NCBI RefSeq assembly: GCF_900497805.2
Contig: NW_020946557.1
Span: 4,082,833-4,146,832, forward strand
Length of the DNA stretch: 64,000 nucleotides
Reading direction: 5' to 3'
Source: Vombatus ursinus
Lineage: Eukaryota > Chordata > Mammalia > Diprotodontia > Vombatidae
The notes under the pieces were generated by a model. That model had not been told where the DNA came from, searched no databases, and saw only the letters and a list, made by a program, of their open reading frames with translations. Below, piece by piece: positions 34,443 to 44,294 of the stretch; positions within the stretch are counted from its first letter, which is position 1; every line of letters begins with the position of its first letter. Both the position numbers and the translations under genes were made by a program.

Positions 34443-34544
34443 AAAGGTCACTCAAGTAATCATCAAATAGGAGAGTCAAGATCTGAACCTAAGTTCTTTG
34501 AATGTGGTTGGGTTTATTTGCCTGCTTCCTCCATGTTCTAGGAC

Positions 34545-35100
34545 AAGACATGAAGTAACTAGCAGGGAAATGGAGAAGTCCGTGACCCATCCCCCCAATA
34601 CCTGCCTATAGCCTCTGTACTGAGAAAGAGATTGTGGGGAAGAACCTCAGGGGACACTGGCAGAGGAGCTGGAGGAAGGACCACAGGGAGTTAGGGACGA
34701 TATTTCAATCAGATACAGCCAGCCCTTCAGTTCCAGTCTAACTGGGGGGTAGGAAAAGAAATATAAGAGGAAAAGGTGAGGTCCCTAAGGATGGGTTTGA
34801 ACATCAGTAGCTGAAGATTGAACAGACATAATCTCTTCCCTTATAGCAGGGAGAGGAAAATAGGAGAGAGGAGTCAAACAGGGTTTGAGTCAGGTCTTAC
34901 ATCCTCAATTTTCAGCTCTCACCATATTTCTCTCAGGGGTGAACTAAGGGTCCCTGGAGAGAGGTAGGGCTGTGGGATCTTGGATTTAGGGATACCAAGT
35001 CTTCAGTCAAGGTGTAGACCCAAGGGCAGAAAGCTGGATGTCATGAGAACCATGCATATCTAGAATCCAGAGGAAAGGAAGTTTTGAAACTAAATCATTA
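34545..35100. other. No recognised feature
   Basis: Purine-rich, slightly GC-richer sequence with no diagnostic repeat motif. Confidence 0.4.
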
Positions 35101-35224
35101 TTTCCCACCTAGCTCCTCTCCTAGACTTTATCATCTTTAGAAACTCAACATTCTGTAAGATGAAATCAACTCAGAAACTCACACCTCCTCAGATCATTTC
35201 CCATCCTGGCTGCATGACTTGATC

Positions 35225-35520
35225 ATGCCACTCCCCCTCCTTTACCTGCATCAAGTAACATCCCTCCCACCTCCCTACTTTTCAGCTTCCTTTTATGCGT
35301 TGTTTCCCCCATTGGACTGTGAGCTCCTTGAGGGTAAGGTCTGTCTTACGCCTTTCTTTGTACGTGCAGTGCTTGGTACAGTCCCTGGCACTTAAATGTA
35401 ATTTAATTCTGTAATTAAATAAACATATTTGTCTAGTACCCACTATGTGCAGAGTACTCTGCTAGGTGCTAAGGAAGATGCAAACAAAAAGACAATTACA
35501 TGTATAAATATGTATAACAA
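35225..35520 (+). mobile_element. L2-type 3' end followed by a reversed L2/MIR piece
   Basis: 35280-35420 has 'cattggactgtgagctcctt', 'gagggtaaggtctgtcttac' and 'cagtccctggcacttaaatg' (+). 35430-35500 reads 'cccactatgtgcagagtact' and 'ctgctaggtgctaaggaaga', the reversed counterpart (-). Confidence 0.75.
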
Positions 35521-35529
35521 AAGGGAACA

Positions 35530-36015
35530 TGACAAATATCTCTGCTGGCTTGCCTTTTAAAAATTTTTATTGCCCCAGAAACAAGTTCTGAATAAGCTCC
35601 AGAGTTTCCCCATTCAAAAAACCTTTTTGTTAGAAGAACTACCAGAAACCATAGACTCATCATTTTTACTGCCTCTTCCTTGCTTGCATTTTCTTTATTA
35701 TGATCAATGGAAATGATTGTTGATATAAACTATTTTAAATGCACATGGATTTTCCTACATAATGCTTCTTACTCTTCAAATTTTCACTCTGTTTTGTAAT
35801 ATGTAAAGCCCAATAGCTAAAAAAACCAAACAAACCCAAACTGAAAACTAACAGTTAAGTTTCTTGATATGTAAAGATGTCTATATAGTGTTCATATTAC
35901 TTCCTCAATCCATACTGTTTTTCATTGCATTACCCCTATCATCTGTGTCATGCTTGCTCACTTCCATTTTATACACTTGTTAGTTGGGTCTGATGGAACA
36001 TGAAAGGGAGAGCAG
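35530..36015. other. No recognised feature
   Basis: AT-rich, unique-looking. Confidence 0.45.
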
Positions 36016-36024
36016 GGAATAAGC

Positions 36025-36460
36025 ATTTATATAGCACCTACTATGCGCTATATATTACAAATATTATGTCATTTGATTCTCATCACAACCAGGGGAGGTT
36101 GATGCTGTTATCATTCCCATTTTACAGTTGAGAAAACTGAGGCAAACAGAGGTTAAATGACTTGCCCAGGGTCATACTAGCTCTAGTAAGTGTCTGTGGC
36201 CACATTTGTCTTTGTCTTTGTTGTTGGTCTTTTGTTTTTTGTTTTTTGTTTTTTTTTTGGGGGGGGGTTAGGCAATGGGGTTAAGTGACTTGCCCAGGGT
36301 CACACAGCTAGTAAGTGTTATGTGTCTGAGGCCGGATTTGAACTCAGGTCCTCCTGAATCCAGGGCCAGTGCTCTATCCACCTGTGGGCACATTTGAACT
36401 TAGATCTTCCTAATGCTCAACCCAGTCATCTATCCACTGAACCACCTAGCTGCCTCAACA
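36025..36460 (-). repeat. MIR/CORE-type SINE, antisense, split by a younger SINE
   Basis: Reversed order: 'tttatatagcacctactatg', 'gttgagaaaactgaggcaaa', 'aatgacttgcccagggtcat' and, after the insertion, 'atctatccactgaaccacct' and 'agctgcctc'. It carries the element at 36209-36381. Confidence 0.9.
36209..36381 (-). repeat. Young-looking CORE-SINE nested in an older SINE
   Basis: Flanked by a 15-bp target duplication with one mismatch: 'ctgtggccacatttg' (36194-36208) and 'ctgtgggcacatttg' (36382-36396). The tail on + is a T/G-rich run (TTTTTTG units, then G10). The head is cut about 25 bp short at 'gctctatcca', which points to a 5'-truncated insertion. Confidence 0.92.
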
Positions 36461-36779
36461 TTTGGTCACAGTTCAAAACTTGTCTTAGGCATGATATATT
36501 TTAAAATTATATGACTATGTCTTATCAACTCAGAGAAAACTGTCAATTCAACAGACATTTTTAACAACAGAAATTCATCAATTTAAAAGACTTTTTTTTA
36601 GCCTAAGCGTTTTAACAGTAATAAAAAATTCAATATTTATTGAATCTTCCAACAATTACATAAATCGAATGTACACAGAGTTAGCCTTTGAAATGTGACC
36701 TATAGTAAATAATTTTAAAATGAGAGTCACCTAATTTATGGTCAAATCCCTTGTCTAAGATGGCTGGGTTGGAGTCATG

Positions 36780-37680
36780 TATTTCCTAAGAATATGCTAA
36801 GAGGGTAACTGTTCAATGCTTTAATCAATGACTTGAATGCAGGGACATAATACTTGTTAGAGTTGCAAACGACATGAAATTAACATGTGAACGACAAAGC
36901 CCAGATCCAAAAAAGACCTTGATAACATAGAACAACAGGCTAAATAGGATAAGATGAAATTCAACAGAGATAAATGTAAAATTCTACATCAAAAATTTAC
37001 TCATAAAGATGGATGAGATGTGAGGAGAAAACTGCTATGAAAACATATTTGAAGGTTTTAATGCCTAATATTCAACAGTGTGACATAGTAGTTCAAAATG
37101 CTAATACTAACCTAGGTTACATTGAAAGGCACAATTGGAATAATTTGTTCGTTTCTGGGGGATCATATTTTAGGAAATGAATGCATAGGTTAGTCTTTTC
37201 AAAAGATAATCAGGATGGGAAAAAGATGGGAAAATATGGGATGTAACAACTCAATGACTGAACAACAACAACAAAATGTGCCAGGCACTGTGCTAAGCAC
37301 TTTACAAATATTATCTCATCTGATCCTTACAACAACCCTGGGAGGTATCCCCATTTTACAGTTGAGGAAACTGAGGTAGATAAAGGTTAAGTGACTTGCG
37401 AAGATCACACAGCTTGAAAGTATCTGAGGCTACATTTAAACTTAAACCTGACTTAGGTGCGAGGAGGAAAGGGTGAGGGCAGTGGAATCATGCTGGCAAT
37501 CTTCAAGTATTGGAAGGACTATCACATGATAGAGGGATCATCTTTCTTCTGGTTTGCCCTCTAAGAAAGAACTACGAACAATGGGAGTGAGTTGCAAATA
37601 GACTGGTTTTGGCTTATTCTAAAGAATGGGTTGTCTCACGAGGTAGAGAATTCCTCCACATTTGCTGGTAATGTGAGAGA
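36780..37680 (+). mobile_element. CR1/L3 LINE 3' part, sense, interrupted
   Basis: Sense CR1 landmarks in order: 'gctttaatcaatgacttgaa', 'gatgaaattcaacagagata', 'aatgtaaaattctacatc', 'caacagtgtgacatagtagt', 'ttcaagtattggaaggacta', 'ggttgtctcacgaggtagag' and 'ctccacatttgctggta'. In the family this codes for the end of the reverse-transcriptase ORF. A SINE/RTE-tail block at 37241-37458 interrupts it. Frames are broken. Confidence 0.82.
37241..37458 (-). repeat. RTE-type tail (+) joined to a reversed MIR, nested in L3
   Basis: 'aatgactgaacaacaacaac' (37252-37271) is a + strand RTE-type end. 'tgccaggcactgtgctaagc' onward is a reversed MIR/CORE SINE to about 37458 ('cttaaacctgac'). Confidence 0.82.
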
Positions 37681-37997
37681 GAATTGAGGTCCAGGAATGG
37701 GCTCCTGCAGTCTACATTTTAGTCCAACTAGAAAAACGTCCAACTTCTGGACCTCCCATTCTCCTCTTATTCTCTTCCACCTGAATGCCTTTGCATTCTG
37801 TTGCTCAACTAAATTGAACTCTCCACTTTTTCCCACTAAAGTCCCTTTCCCCAGCTATTGATATCCCTCAGACCCTTCAGTGCCCAGCTCATATGTACCC
37901 TTCTCTATGAAGCTCTCCCTGACTTTCTTCACCCTGGACAACGAAAATGATCTCAAATTCATCACAGCCCCATGTCTGGACCTTTACATTTATCATG

Positions 37998-38282
37998 AGG
38001 AGCAGCTGGGTGGTGCAGTGGATAGAGACCTAGGGTCAAGAAGGACAAACTTCAAATTTGGCTTCATACATTTACTAGTTGTGTGACCTTAGTGAAGCTA
38101 CTTAAGCTCTGTCTGCCTCAGTTTCCTCATCTGAAAAATGGGGATAATAGTAACTACCTTCTAGGGTTGTTGTGAGGATCAAATGAGATGATAATTGTAA
38201 AGCATTCAGCAAAATGCCTGGTGCATAGTTAAGTGCTTATATAAATGTTAGGTATTATCATTATCATTAGTATCATTGTTGT
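37998..38282 (+). repeat. Full-length MIR/CORE-type SINE nested in L2
   Basis: Head 'gcagctgggtggtgcagtgg', core 'gtgtgaccttagtgaagcta', 'tttcctcatctgaaaaatgg', 'tagggttgttgtgaggatca' and 'atgcctggtgcatagttaag', with an ATT-rich tail. Confidence 0.92.
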
Positions 38283-38345
38283 TGTTATCTTACTCTCCTA
38301 TGTAATGAAGTTTTCATGTACTTGTCCTTCCCTCAATTTGATTAT

Positions 38346-38590
38346 GGGAACTAGGTGGCAGTGGATAGAATGTTGGGCCTAAAGTTAGGAAGACTCATCT
38401 TCCTGAGTTCAAATCTGGCCTCAGACCCTTACTAGTTATGTGACCCTGGGCAAGTCACTTAACCCTTTTTGCCTCAGTTTCCTAATATGTAAAATGAGCT
38501 GGAGAAGGAAATGGCAAACCACTCCAATATCTTTGCCACAAAAACCCCAAATGGGGTCACGAAGAGTCAGACACTTCTGAACAACAACAA
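38346..38590 (+). repeat. Full-length tRNA/CORE-SINE with RTE-type tail and perfect target duplication
   Basis: 12-bp duplication 'caatttgattat' at 38334-38345 and 38591-38602. Head 'gaactaggtggcagtggata', core 'gtgaccctgggcaagtcact', tail 'atggcaaaccactccaatat' and an AAC repeat. Inserted into L2. Confidence 0.95.
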
Positions 38591-38719
38591 CAATTTGATT
38601 ATAAACTTCTTGAAGGAAGAAGCAGTTGCTTTTTTTGCCTTTACAGCCCCAGCTCCTAACATAATGTCTTACACACAGTAGGTGCCTAACACATTTTTGC
38701 TGAATTGAATTATACAGAG

Positions 38720-39750
38720 CACAGAGAAGACTGCTTTTCCAAGCCTGTTTCTCACCAACTAATGGAGATATGAGTTATTGCAAGACCATAGGACATTGGC
38801 AGCATAAGGAATTTAATGGATCTGGGGGATAAAAGGTATAATTGTAATAAAATAAAAGTTATAATAATGTAAATAGAACTTGTACTCTATTAGCAAACAG
38901 TCAAGCTTACTGGCTTTGAAGCTTGACTTGGGCGTCAGTGTTTTTTCAGTGTTTGCCTTCTTTTTGCTGTTTCCCTTAGACATAATATATGAGGACAACT
39001 GTGATGCTTAGAGTGATCCCTGCTGATAGCAGCAGGAGTTTTATCCTGCTTTTCAACAGAGTCCTGCCAAGACTTGCCCATTTAAACAGTGAAACATGTG
39101 AAGTCATTTCCTTGTAATTTTCCTTGTTATTTTGTTCCTCCTACTTCAAGAAGGATATCTTTGCCTGAATATCAAATTTTAGAAATCCCCTGCTAGACTT
39201 CTATGACTTTCTTGCTATTCTCTAAGCATACTGCTAATCAATAATTAAACTTTTAGACGCTGTGGGAAGCCTCTTACATGTTTCTACTAGTCTATCAACA
39301 ATCTATTACTTGTACTTTTACTGTATCAACAAATGTCTATTACTTTACTCAATCATGCATTCAATGTTATTAGAAATAATTAGTTCAAGTGGCGAACAGC
39401 GTGTGAGGGAGTACCTAAGTTATATCTTTGCTTTTGCTCAGGTATGCCGGTCATTACTCCTTTCTACAAAGAGCTTTTCTCTCTGGGGGGTGGGAGCGTT
39501 CATGAAGCTTGCATCCTGATTAAGCTAAACTCCATTAACTATGTGCAGAGAATCAAATACAACTATAAGTAATGCTGAAAATAGATCAATACTAATCTGA
39601 AATTTTTCATGCATAGATTCCTTACTTTTTTGTGTGTGCATTCATCCTTTTCAATTGGGGAAATTCTATTCTGACATATAAATAAAAGTGGCTCAGTTAG
39701 AAAGTTGGGATGCAAATTCGGATGCAGACATTGATCTCTCCCTTTCCTTA
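38720..39750. other. No recognised feature
   Basis: About 1 kb of repeat-poor sequence. Open frames of 61 and 85 codons have no family signature. Confidence 0.45.
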
Positions 39751-39754
39751 CCTT

Positions 39755-39962
39755 TTATAAATACCATCTCATTTTATCCTCTCATAACAACTCTGGGGAG
39801 TTGGTATTATTAACAACATTTTACAGATGAGGAAACTGAGATGGAGAGCAGTTAAGCAACTTGCCCATGGTTGCACAGCTAGCTAGTATCTGAAATCAGA
39901 TTTGAACTTGATTCTTCCTGATTCCAGGCCCAGCACTCTAGCCACTATACCAGCTAGCTGCC
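39755..39962 (-). repeat. MIR/CORE-type SINE, antisense
   Basis: 'accatctcattttatcctct', 'acagatgaggaaactgagat', 'gcaacttgcccatggttgca' and 'tctagccactataccagcta'. Well preserved. Confidence 0.92.
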
Positions 39963-39964
39963 AC

Positions 39965-40370
39965 ATTCACTCGCTTAAACAATTTCAGTGATTCCCTATT
40001 GTCTCTAGGATGAAAATATGAATTTCTCAGTCTAGTATTTAAGGTCTTCTACAATCTAGGTACAGCTTACCTTCTCAATATGGCTTTACATTATGTTCTG
40101 TCCTATTCCCTACATTCTTTCTAAAAATATTCCCTATATTCTAACCAAATTGGGCAACATCTACTAATCTGAACTTAATATAATATCTTTCACCTCTGGG
40201 CATTTGACCAGGCTGTCCCTCACTCCTCGAATGTATTTTTTTCATCTTAAGCTTTCAGCAGCCTTATCATCAAAGGTTCCTCTCAGGTGGACCTCCTGAA
40301 GCCTACCCTGATTCCTCCTTACTAGCTGAAAGTATTCTTTCCCTCCTCAATTTTTCTTAATGTACTTAGT
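39965..40370 (+). mobile_element. L2 LINE C-terminal part
   Basis: 'ttcagtgattccctattgtc', 'aaggtcttctacaatctagg', 'tttgaccaggctgtccctca' and 'caaaggttcctctcaggtgg' follow the order of the end of L2 ORF2. Confidence 0.72.
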
Positions 40371-40419
40371 CTTAAAATCCCAGATGATATTTCAGATATT
40401 GCTCACATGATATCCAGGA

Positions 40420-40600
40420 AAGGGAGATGATATTGTTACTTTGTTCTATTCTGGTCAGAACACAACTAGAGTATTCTACTCCATCACAGGCATCACATTT
40501 TAGGAAAGGCATTGGTAAACAGGAGACCACATAGAGGCAGAGGAGAAGGATGGTGAAGGTCCATGGCATATAAATACCAGTTGCAGAAAATGAGGTCCAC
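40420..40600 (+). mobile_element. CR1/L3 fragment, sense
   Basis: 'ctattctggtcagaacacaa', 'ctagagtattctactccatc', 'acattttaggaaaggcattg' and 'gaggagaaggatggtgaagg' are a well-known sense CR1/L3 stretch. Confidence 0.82.
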
Positions 40601-40682
40601 ATATTATTCTTCTGCATATTTTTAATTGGTGTATTGTTCTTCCTACCTATCATTTATTCTCCTGCCTCTCCAATATATAAGA

Positions 40683-40920
40683 TGTAACATAAAGGGCATC
40701 AGACTTGGAGTCAGAGGACCTAGGTTCAGGATATCTACAGGATATCCCCAAACTTTCCATGTAGTTAACAGCTTAAAATTGTATGAAGACTTTTGGGACA
40801 CCCCGTAAATGCCCTTAGGTATGTGACAACCACCCTATGCCTCAGTTTCCTTATCTACACAAGGAGGGGATAGTCTAGATGCCTTTTAAGGTCTTTTCCA
40901 GCTCTAGCTATAATCCTATG
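40683..40920 (+). repeat. tRNA-headed SINE split by a mariner-like MITE
   Basis: 'catcagacttggagtcagag' and 'gacctaggttca' precede the insertion, and 'taggtatgtgacaaccaccc', 'ctcagtttccttatctacac' and 'gatgccttttaaggtctttt' follow it. Confidence 0.85.
40738..40805. mobile_element. Mariner-like MITE, 68 bp
   Basis: Imperfect terminal inverted repeats (left 'caggatatccccaaacttt', right 'agacttttgggacaccccg') flanked by TA on both sides (40736-40737, 40806-40807), the Tc1/mariner target. The centre is a short palindrome around 'cagcttaaaattg'. It has no coding capacity. Confidence 0.75.
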
Positions 40921-40934
40921 CTCCTCTTCTTAAT

Positions 40935-41750
40935 TTCAATAGCATGTGCAAAACCACATCATTGGAAGGGACCTTATAAAGGCCATCTTGTCCAACTTAA
41001 GAAGACTGTCCTTTACTATGTTCTCAACAAGTGGTCATCCAGTCTTTGCTTGGATTGTGGCACCCCATGACTTCCAAATCATCCCTTTCTATTATTTTTA
41101 GATTGTTCTAGTTATTAGGATGCTTTTCCTTAAATCAAGACATATTTGTAATTCCTAGTAATTGCTCCTAGTTCTCTAATCCCTCTTTCACATGGCAATC
41201 CTTCAAATCCTTAAAAAATCATCATGCCACTTCTCATGGGTCTTCTCTTTTCCAAATAAAATACCCTAATTTCCTTAACTGATATTTATATAAACTGATC
41301 TCAAGGACCTTCATCATTCTTTTCATCTACCTCTATATCCTCTCCAGTTTATCAATACTCTTCATAAAATGTGATGCTTGGAAATAAGTGAAATACTCTA
41401 GATGTGATCTGACTAGAGTAGGAGAAACAGTAGCACTATCACCTCCATTACTCCAGACACTATGGCTCTCTTTTTATTACAGACTATGACTTATCAGCTT
41501 TAATGGGTTGCCGTATCACAAACTGTTGATTTATACTGAATCTGTAGCCCATGAAACCCACCTTCCCAACTACAGATGTTTTTCAGACTAATTTTTGTAT
41601 GGCCATATCTTCCCCATCTTACACTTGCAGTGTTGAATTTTTGAACCCAGTTATGAAATTTTACATTTATCTCTAAATTAGATCTAGATATGGACCATTA
41701 TCAGGATCTTTTTGGATTTTGTCAAACTCAATAGGTTAGTTATTTGTCCC
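40935..41750 (-). mobile_element. CR1/L3 LINE, antisense
   Basis: Antisense landmarks in order: 'ttggaagggaccttataaag', 'gtggtcatccagtctttgct', 'tcctctccagtttatcaata', 'ctctagatgtgatctgacta', 'gcactatcacctccattact', 'tttacatttatctctaaatt' and 'aggatctttttggattttgt'. It continues for ~0.8 kb without a major break. Frames are destroyed. Confidence 0.88.
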
Positions 41751-41754
41751 AGCA

Positions 41755-42010
41755 TTTTGTCTTCCTGGTACATAGCAGATGCTGAATAAATATATATTGA
41801 TTAATTGATATGTTAATGCCCCACAAAATCGGTTATCTCACAATCTAAAAATGTCCAATTTACTACCTGCTATTATTAGAATTTTGCAAGTATATATTTT
41901 CTTTCTCTGTATAGACTATAAACTTCTTGTGGACAGGGATGTGGTCTTATTATTTTTTTCTGATTTTTCATAGAACAAAACCTTACACAAGGCAGACACA
42001 GAAAATATAT
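41755..42010 (+). mobile_element. Two L2-type 3' end pieces
   Basis: 41765-41815 has 'ggtacatagcagatgctgaa' and 'taaatatatattgatt'. 41875-42010 has 'atagactataaacttcttgt' and 'ggacagggatgtggtcttat'. Confidence 0.6.
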
Positions 42011-42369
42011 GTGATCGTTTATATAAGGGAAAGAGAATTCTCTGTGTTCTAAATAGCACATCATTTAGTTGACTCTATGTAGAGACATTTTTATGGTTAT
42101 CAACTCTTTATATAGTTAAGCTGTTAAAAATGGAAAAAGATGATCATCTTTGTATGCATCACCAAGACTTTTAGACACTGTTGACAGAAAGCATAAAAAT
42201 GCATGCAAAGGCAAGAAATACAATTTAGTGCATCAATTCATATGTACCTCTCCTCATAGCATCTCAAAATGAAATTGAAATTCAAAACAACTTTAACTCT
42301 AATCCACTGGTGACAAGGAGAATGAGATGATGTGTTTATTGAGAAAACACTGCCATGTAGTAGAAAGAG

Positions 42370-42585
42370 CACTACACTTAGAGTTTTAGAATGGTATAAA
42401 AAGTGTTTTGGATTCAGAGTCTGAGGACCTGTGTTCAATTACTGGCTTTGCCATTTATTGCCTCTGTGATCTTAGGCAATTCATTAAATCTTTCTAGACC
42501 TCAAATTTCCTATTATATGAAATGAGAGTTTTCAACTAGATGGCAGTTAATGTCTCTTGAACATTTAAATTTATGGTCCTATGAA
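42370..42585 (+). repeat. MIR-type SINE
   Basis: 'gaaagagcactacacttaga', 'ggacctgtgttcaattactg', 'tgatcttaggcaattcatta' and 'tatatgaaatgagagttttc'. It contains a ~30-bp internal insertion near 42395-42415. Confidence 0.75.
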
Positions 42586-42644
42586 TCTGGGAATAAATCT
42601 AGCACTAGCTAGTTGTTATTTGGGGAAAGAGTTAATAATTCTGA

Positions 42645-42740
42645 ACTCTGTCTCCTCATCTGTAAAATGGGGACAAAAAATGCATTTTTTTTCTATCTCA
42701 TACATAAGGTTGTTCTGAGGATTAAATGTGATGATGGCAG
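42645..42740 (+). repeat. MIR 3' fragment
   Basis: 'ctcctcatctgtaaaatggg' and 'aaggttgttctgaggattaa'. Confidence 0.75.
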
Positions 42741-42744
42741 TTTT

Positions 42745-43720
42745 TTTCTGCTCTCCTCCTTGGGCCCATTTTCCTCAATGCAAAGGAAACTAGTATTACT
42801 AGATAATTTCTTAGGTATCTACCTCCCCTAAGTTCTATGGGTATATGTATATAAGCACAATTATTAAGTTGAATTGTTATGCTTATTTCAAAGAGACAGG
42901 AGAAAATTAGTGTGGCAAAATCAGTACAGATGTCAGCCTCTCTGCACCTTATCAGATAATCTTTGTAAGGATTAATGATTAAAAGAAATCATTACCCGGC
43001 CTCGGTCAGTCCCCTAGGTAGCCTCTGATATCTAACACATAGTCCTTCATCATACACTCAAAGCTTGTCCAGATTAGAAGGATCTTCCAGAGGTTGGGTT
43101 CTATTGTCACCACTTCCCAGTGCCTGATAAAATCTCCATACCCCAAATCAGATGATCAGAGCGGGCCTTGAATGGAGATGTTATTATTTCTATTATTACT
43201 ACTACTAGAAAAAAGAATAGTTTTGCTGTTTTGAAAATATGATTGCTCTAGTTTCCATTTATGATTATAACATGCCGTCATTAAAGGACTGCAGGAAATA
43301 ACTGCAAACCTATCAAGTTGAAAACTGTGTATAATACCTATTAAAGTGTGTGGTCTAATGAATAATTTCAGTGTCTCATGTGAGCAATATGACAGTTCAT
43401 GGAGCAAAAAGCATTAATATTTATTAGGATCTATATTTGTATATATTCCTCAAGAATTTCTTAAAAATTAATGCTGTTTCTAGTTCTTAGAGTTTCTTCC
43501 CTAATAAAATAAATCTGCTTAGTTGGATGATTCATATGTTAAGACAACATTTTAAAAGCTGAACACTTGTGAATGGATACAAAAAGATATTTGTAGCTCA
43601 TGCAACAGGAAAAAAAAGGAGCACATAAAAAATATGACCCATTTTTCTCTGGAAACTAACCTAAAGATATCATGTGACCATACATACCAGTAGTCATCAA
43701 GTCCCTATGTATAGCTGTAT
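42745..43720. other. No recognised feature
   Basis: About 1 kb of unique-looking sequence. An 83-codon minus-strand frame (43156-43407) shows no family signature. Confidence 0.45.
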
Positions 43721-43724
43721 GGAA

Positions 43725-43800
43725 ATATTTCTATCTCCAGTACTTAACATAGTGCCTGAAACACAATCATTTAATAGATGCTTGTTGATTGATTGATGGG
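43725..43800 (+). mobile_element. L2-type 3' end
   Basis: 'tctatctccagtacttaaca', 'tagtgcctgaaacacaatca' and a 'gttgattgattgatg' terminus. Confidence 0.72.
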
Positions 43801-43844
43801 GCAATATAATTATATAACCAGAAGAGGCTTTAGAGATAGTCTTT

Positions 43845-44060
43845 ATCATAATGGCTGATATTCATATATTGCTTTAAAGATTACAAAGCACTAAATAACC
43901 ATTATTTCATTTTATTTTCCCAATGAATACATGTAAATTAAGTACGACAGATATTGTTATCTCCATTTTACGGCTGAAAAAACTGAGGCCCAGGAAAGTA
44001 AAATGACTTGCCAAGTGACAATAATTAATTCATGGAAAGGGTATTACCAGAATCAACATA
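43845..44060 (-). repeat. MIR-type SINE, antisense
   Basis: 'attacaaagcactaaataac', 'ctccattttacggctgaaaa' and 'aactgaggcccaggaaagta'. Confidence 0.8.
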
Positions 44061-44110
44061 TATAGGACCAACCCAACTTTCATTCTCATTATTTCTTGCT
44101 GCTTCTAAAC

Positions 44111-44290
44111 CAGTAATTTTTTTGAACTAATGTTTAAAACATTTTGACATCTTTATTTCAATATAATTGGTTTCTTTTATAATGTACATGTTTTACCTTA
44201 CAAATCTAAAAATATTATTTTGAAAAGGGGTCCATGGATTTCATCAGACTGCCAAGGAGGTCCTTCACACAAAAAGATTATCAGCTCCTG
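44111..44290 (-). mobile_element. hAT/Charlie-type DNA transposon remnant
   Basis: 'tcaatataattggtttcttt', 'aaaggggtccatggatttca', 'tcagactgccaaggaggtcc' and the end 'gattatcagctcctg', whose complement (CAGGAGCTGATAATC) is a decayed hAT terminal repeat. The other end and the 8-bp duplication are not clear, so the start is approximate and the strand arbitrary. Confidence 0.6.
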
Positions 44291-44294
44291 GGCT

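Larger units (their letters stand above)
34120..34540 (-). repeat. Old SINE, antisense, split by two later insertions
   Basis: Leader 'ttaaagctagaaaggatcat' (34129-34148), core 'tcattttacagacaaggaaa' (34290 on) and end 'gtcaagatctgaacctaagt' (34472 on). It is interrupted by a hAT-type MITE (34162-34276) and an L2 3' end (34355-34442). Confidence 0.6.
37840..38715 (+). mobile_element. L2 LINE 3' part with two nested SINEs
   Basis: Three L2 pieces: 37840-37997 ('tgcccagctcatatgtaccc', 'atgaagctctccctgacttt'), 38285-38345 ('tttcatgtacttgtccttcc') and 38603-38715 ('ataaacttcttgaaggaaga', 'cacacagtaggtgcctaaca', 'gctgaattgaatt'). They read on from one another once the SINEs are set aside. Confidence 0.85.
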
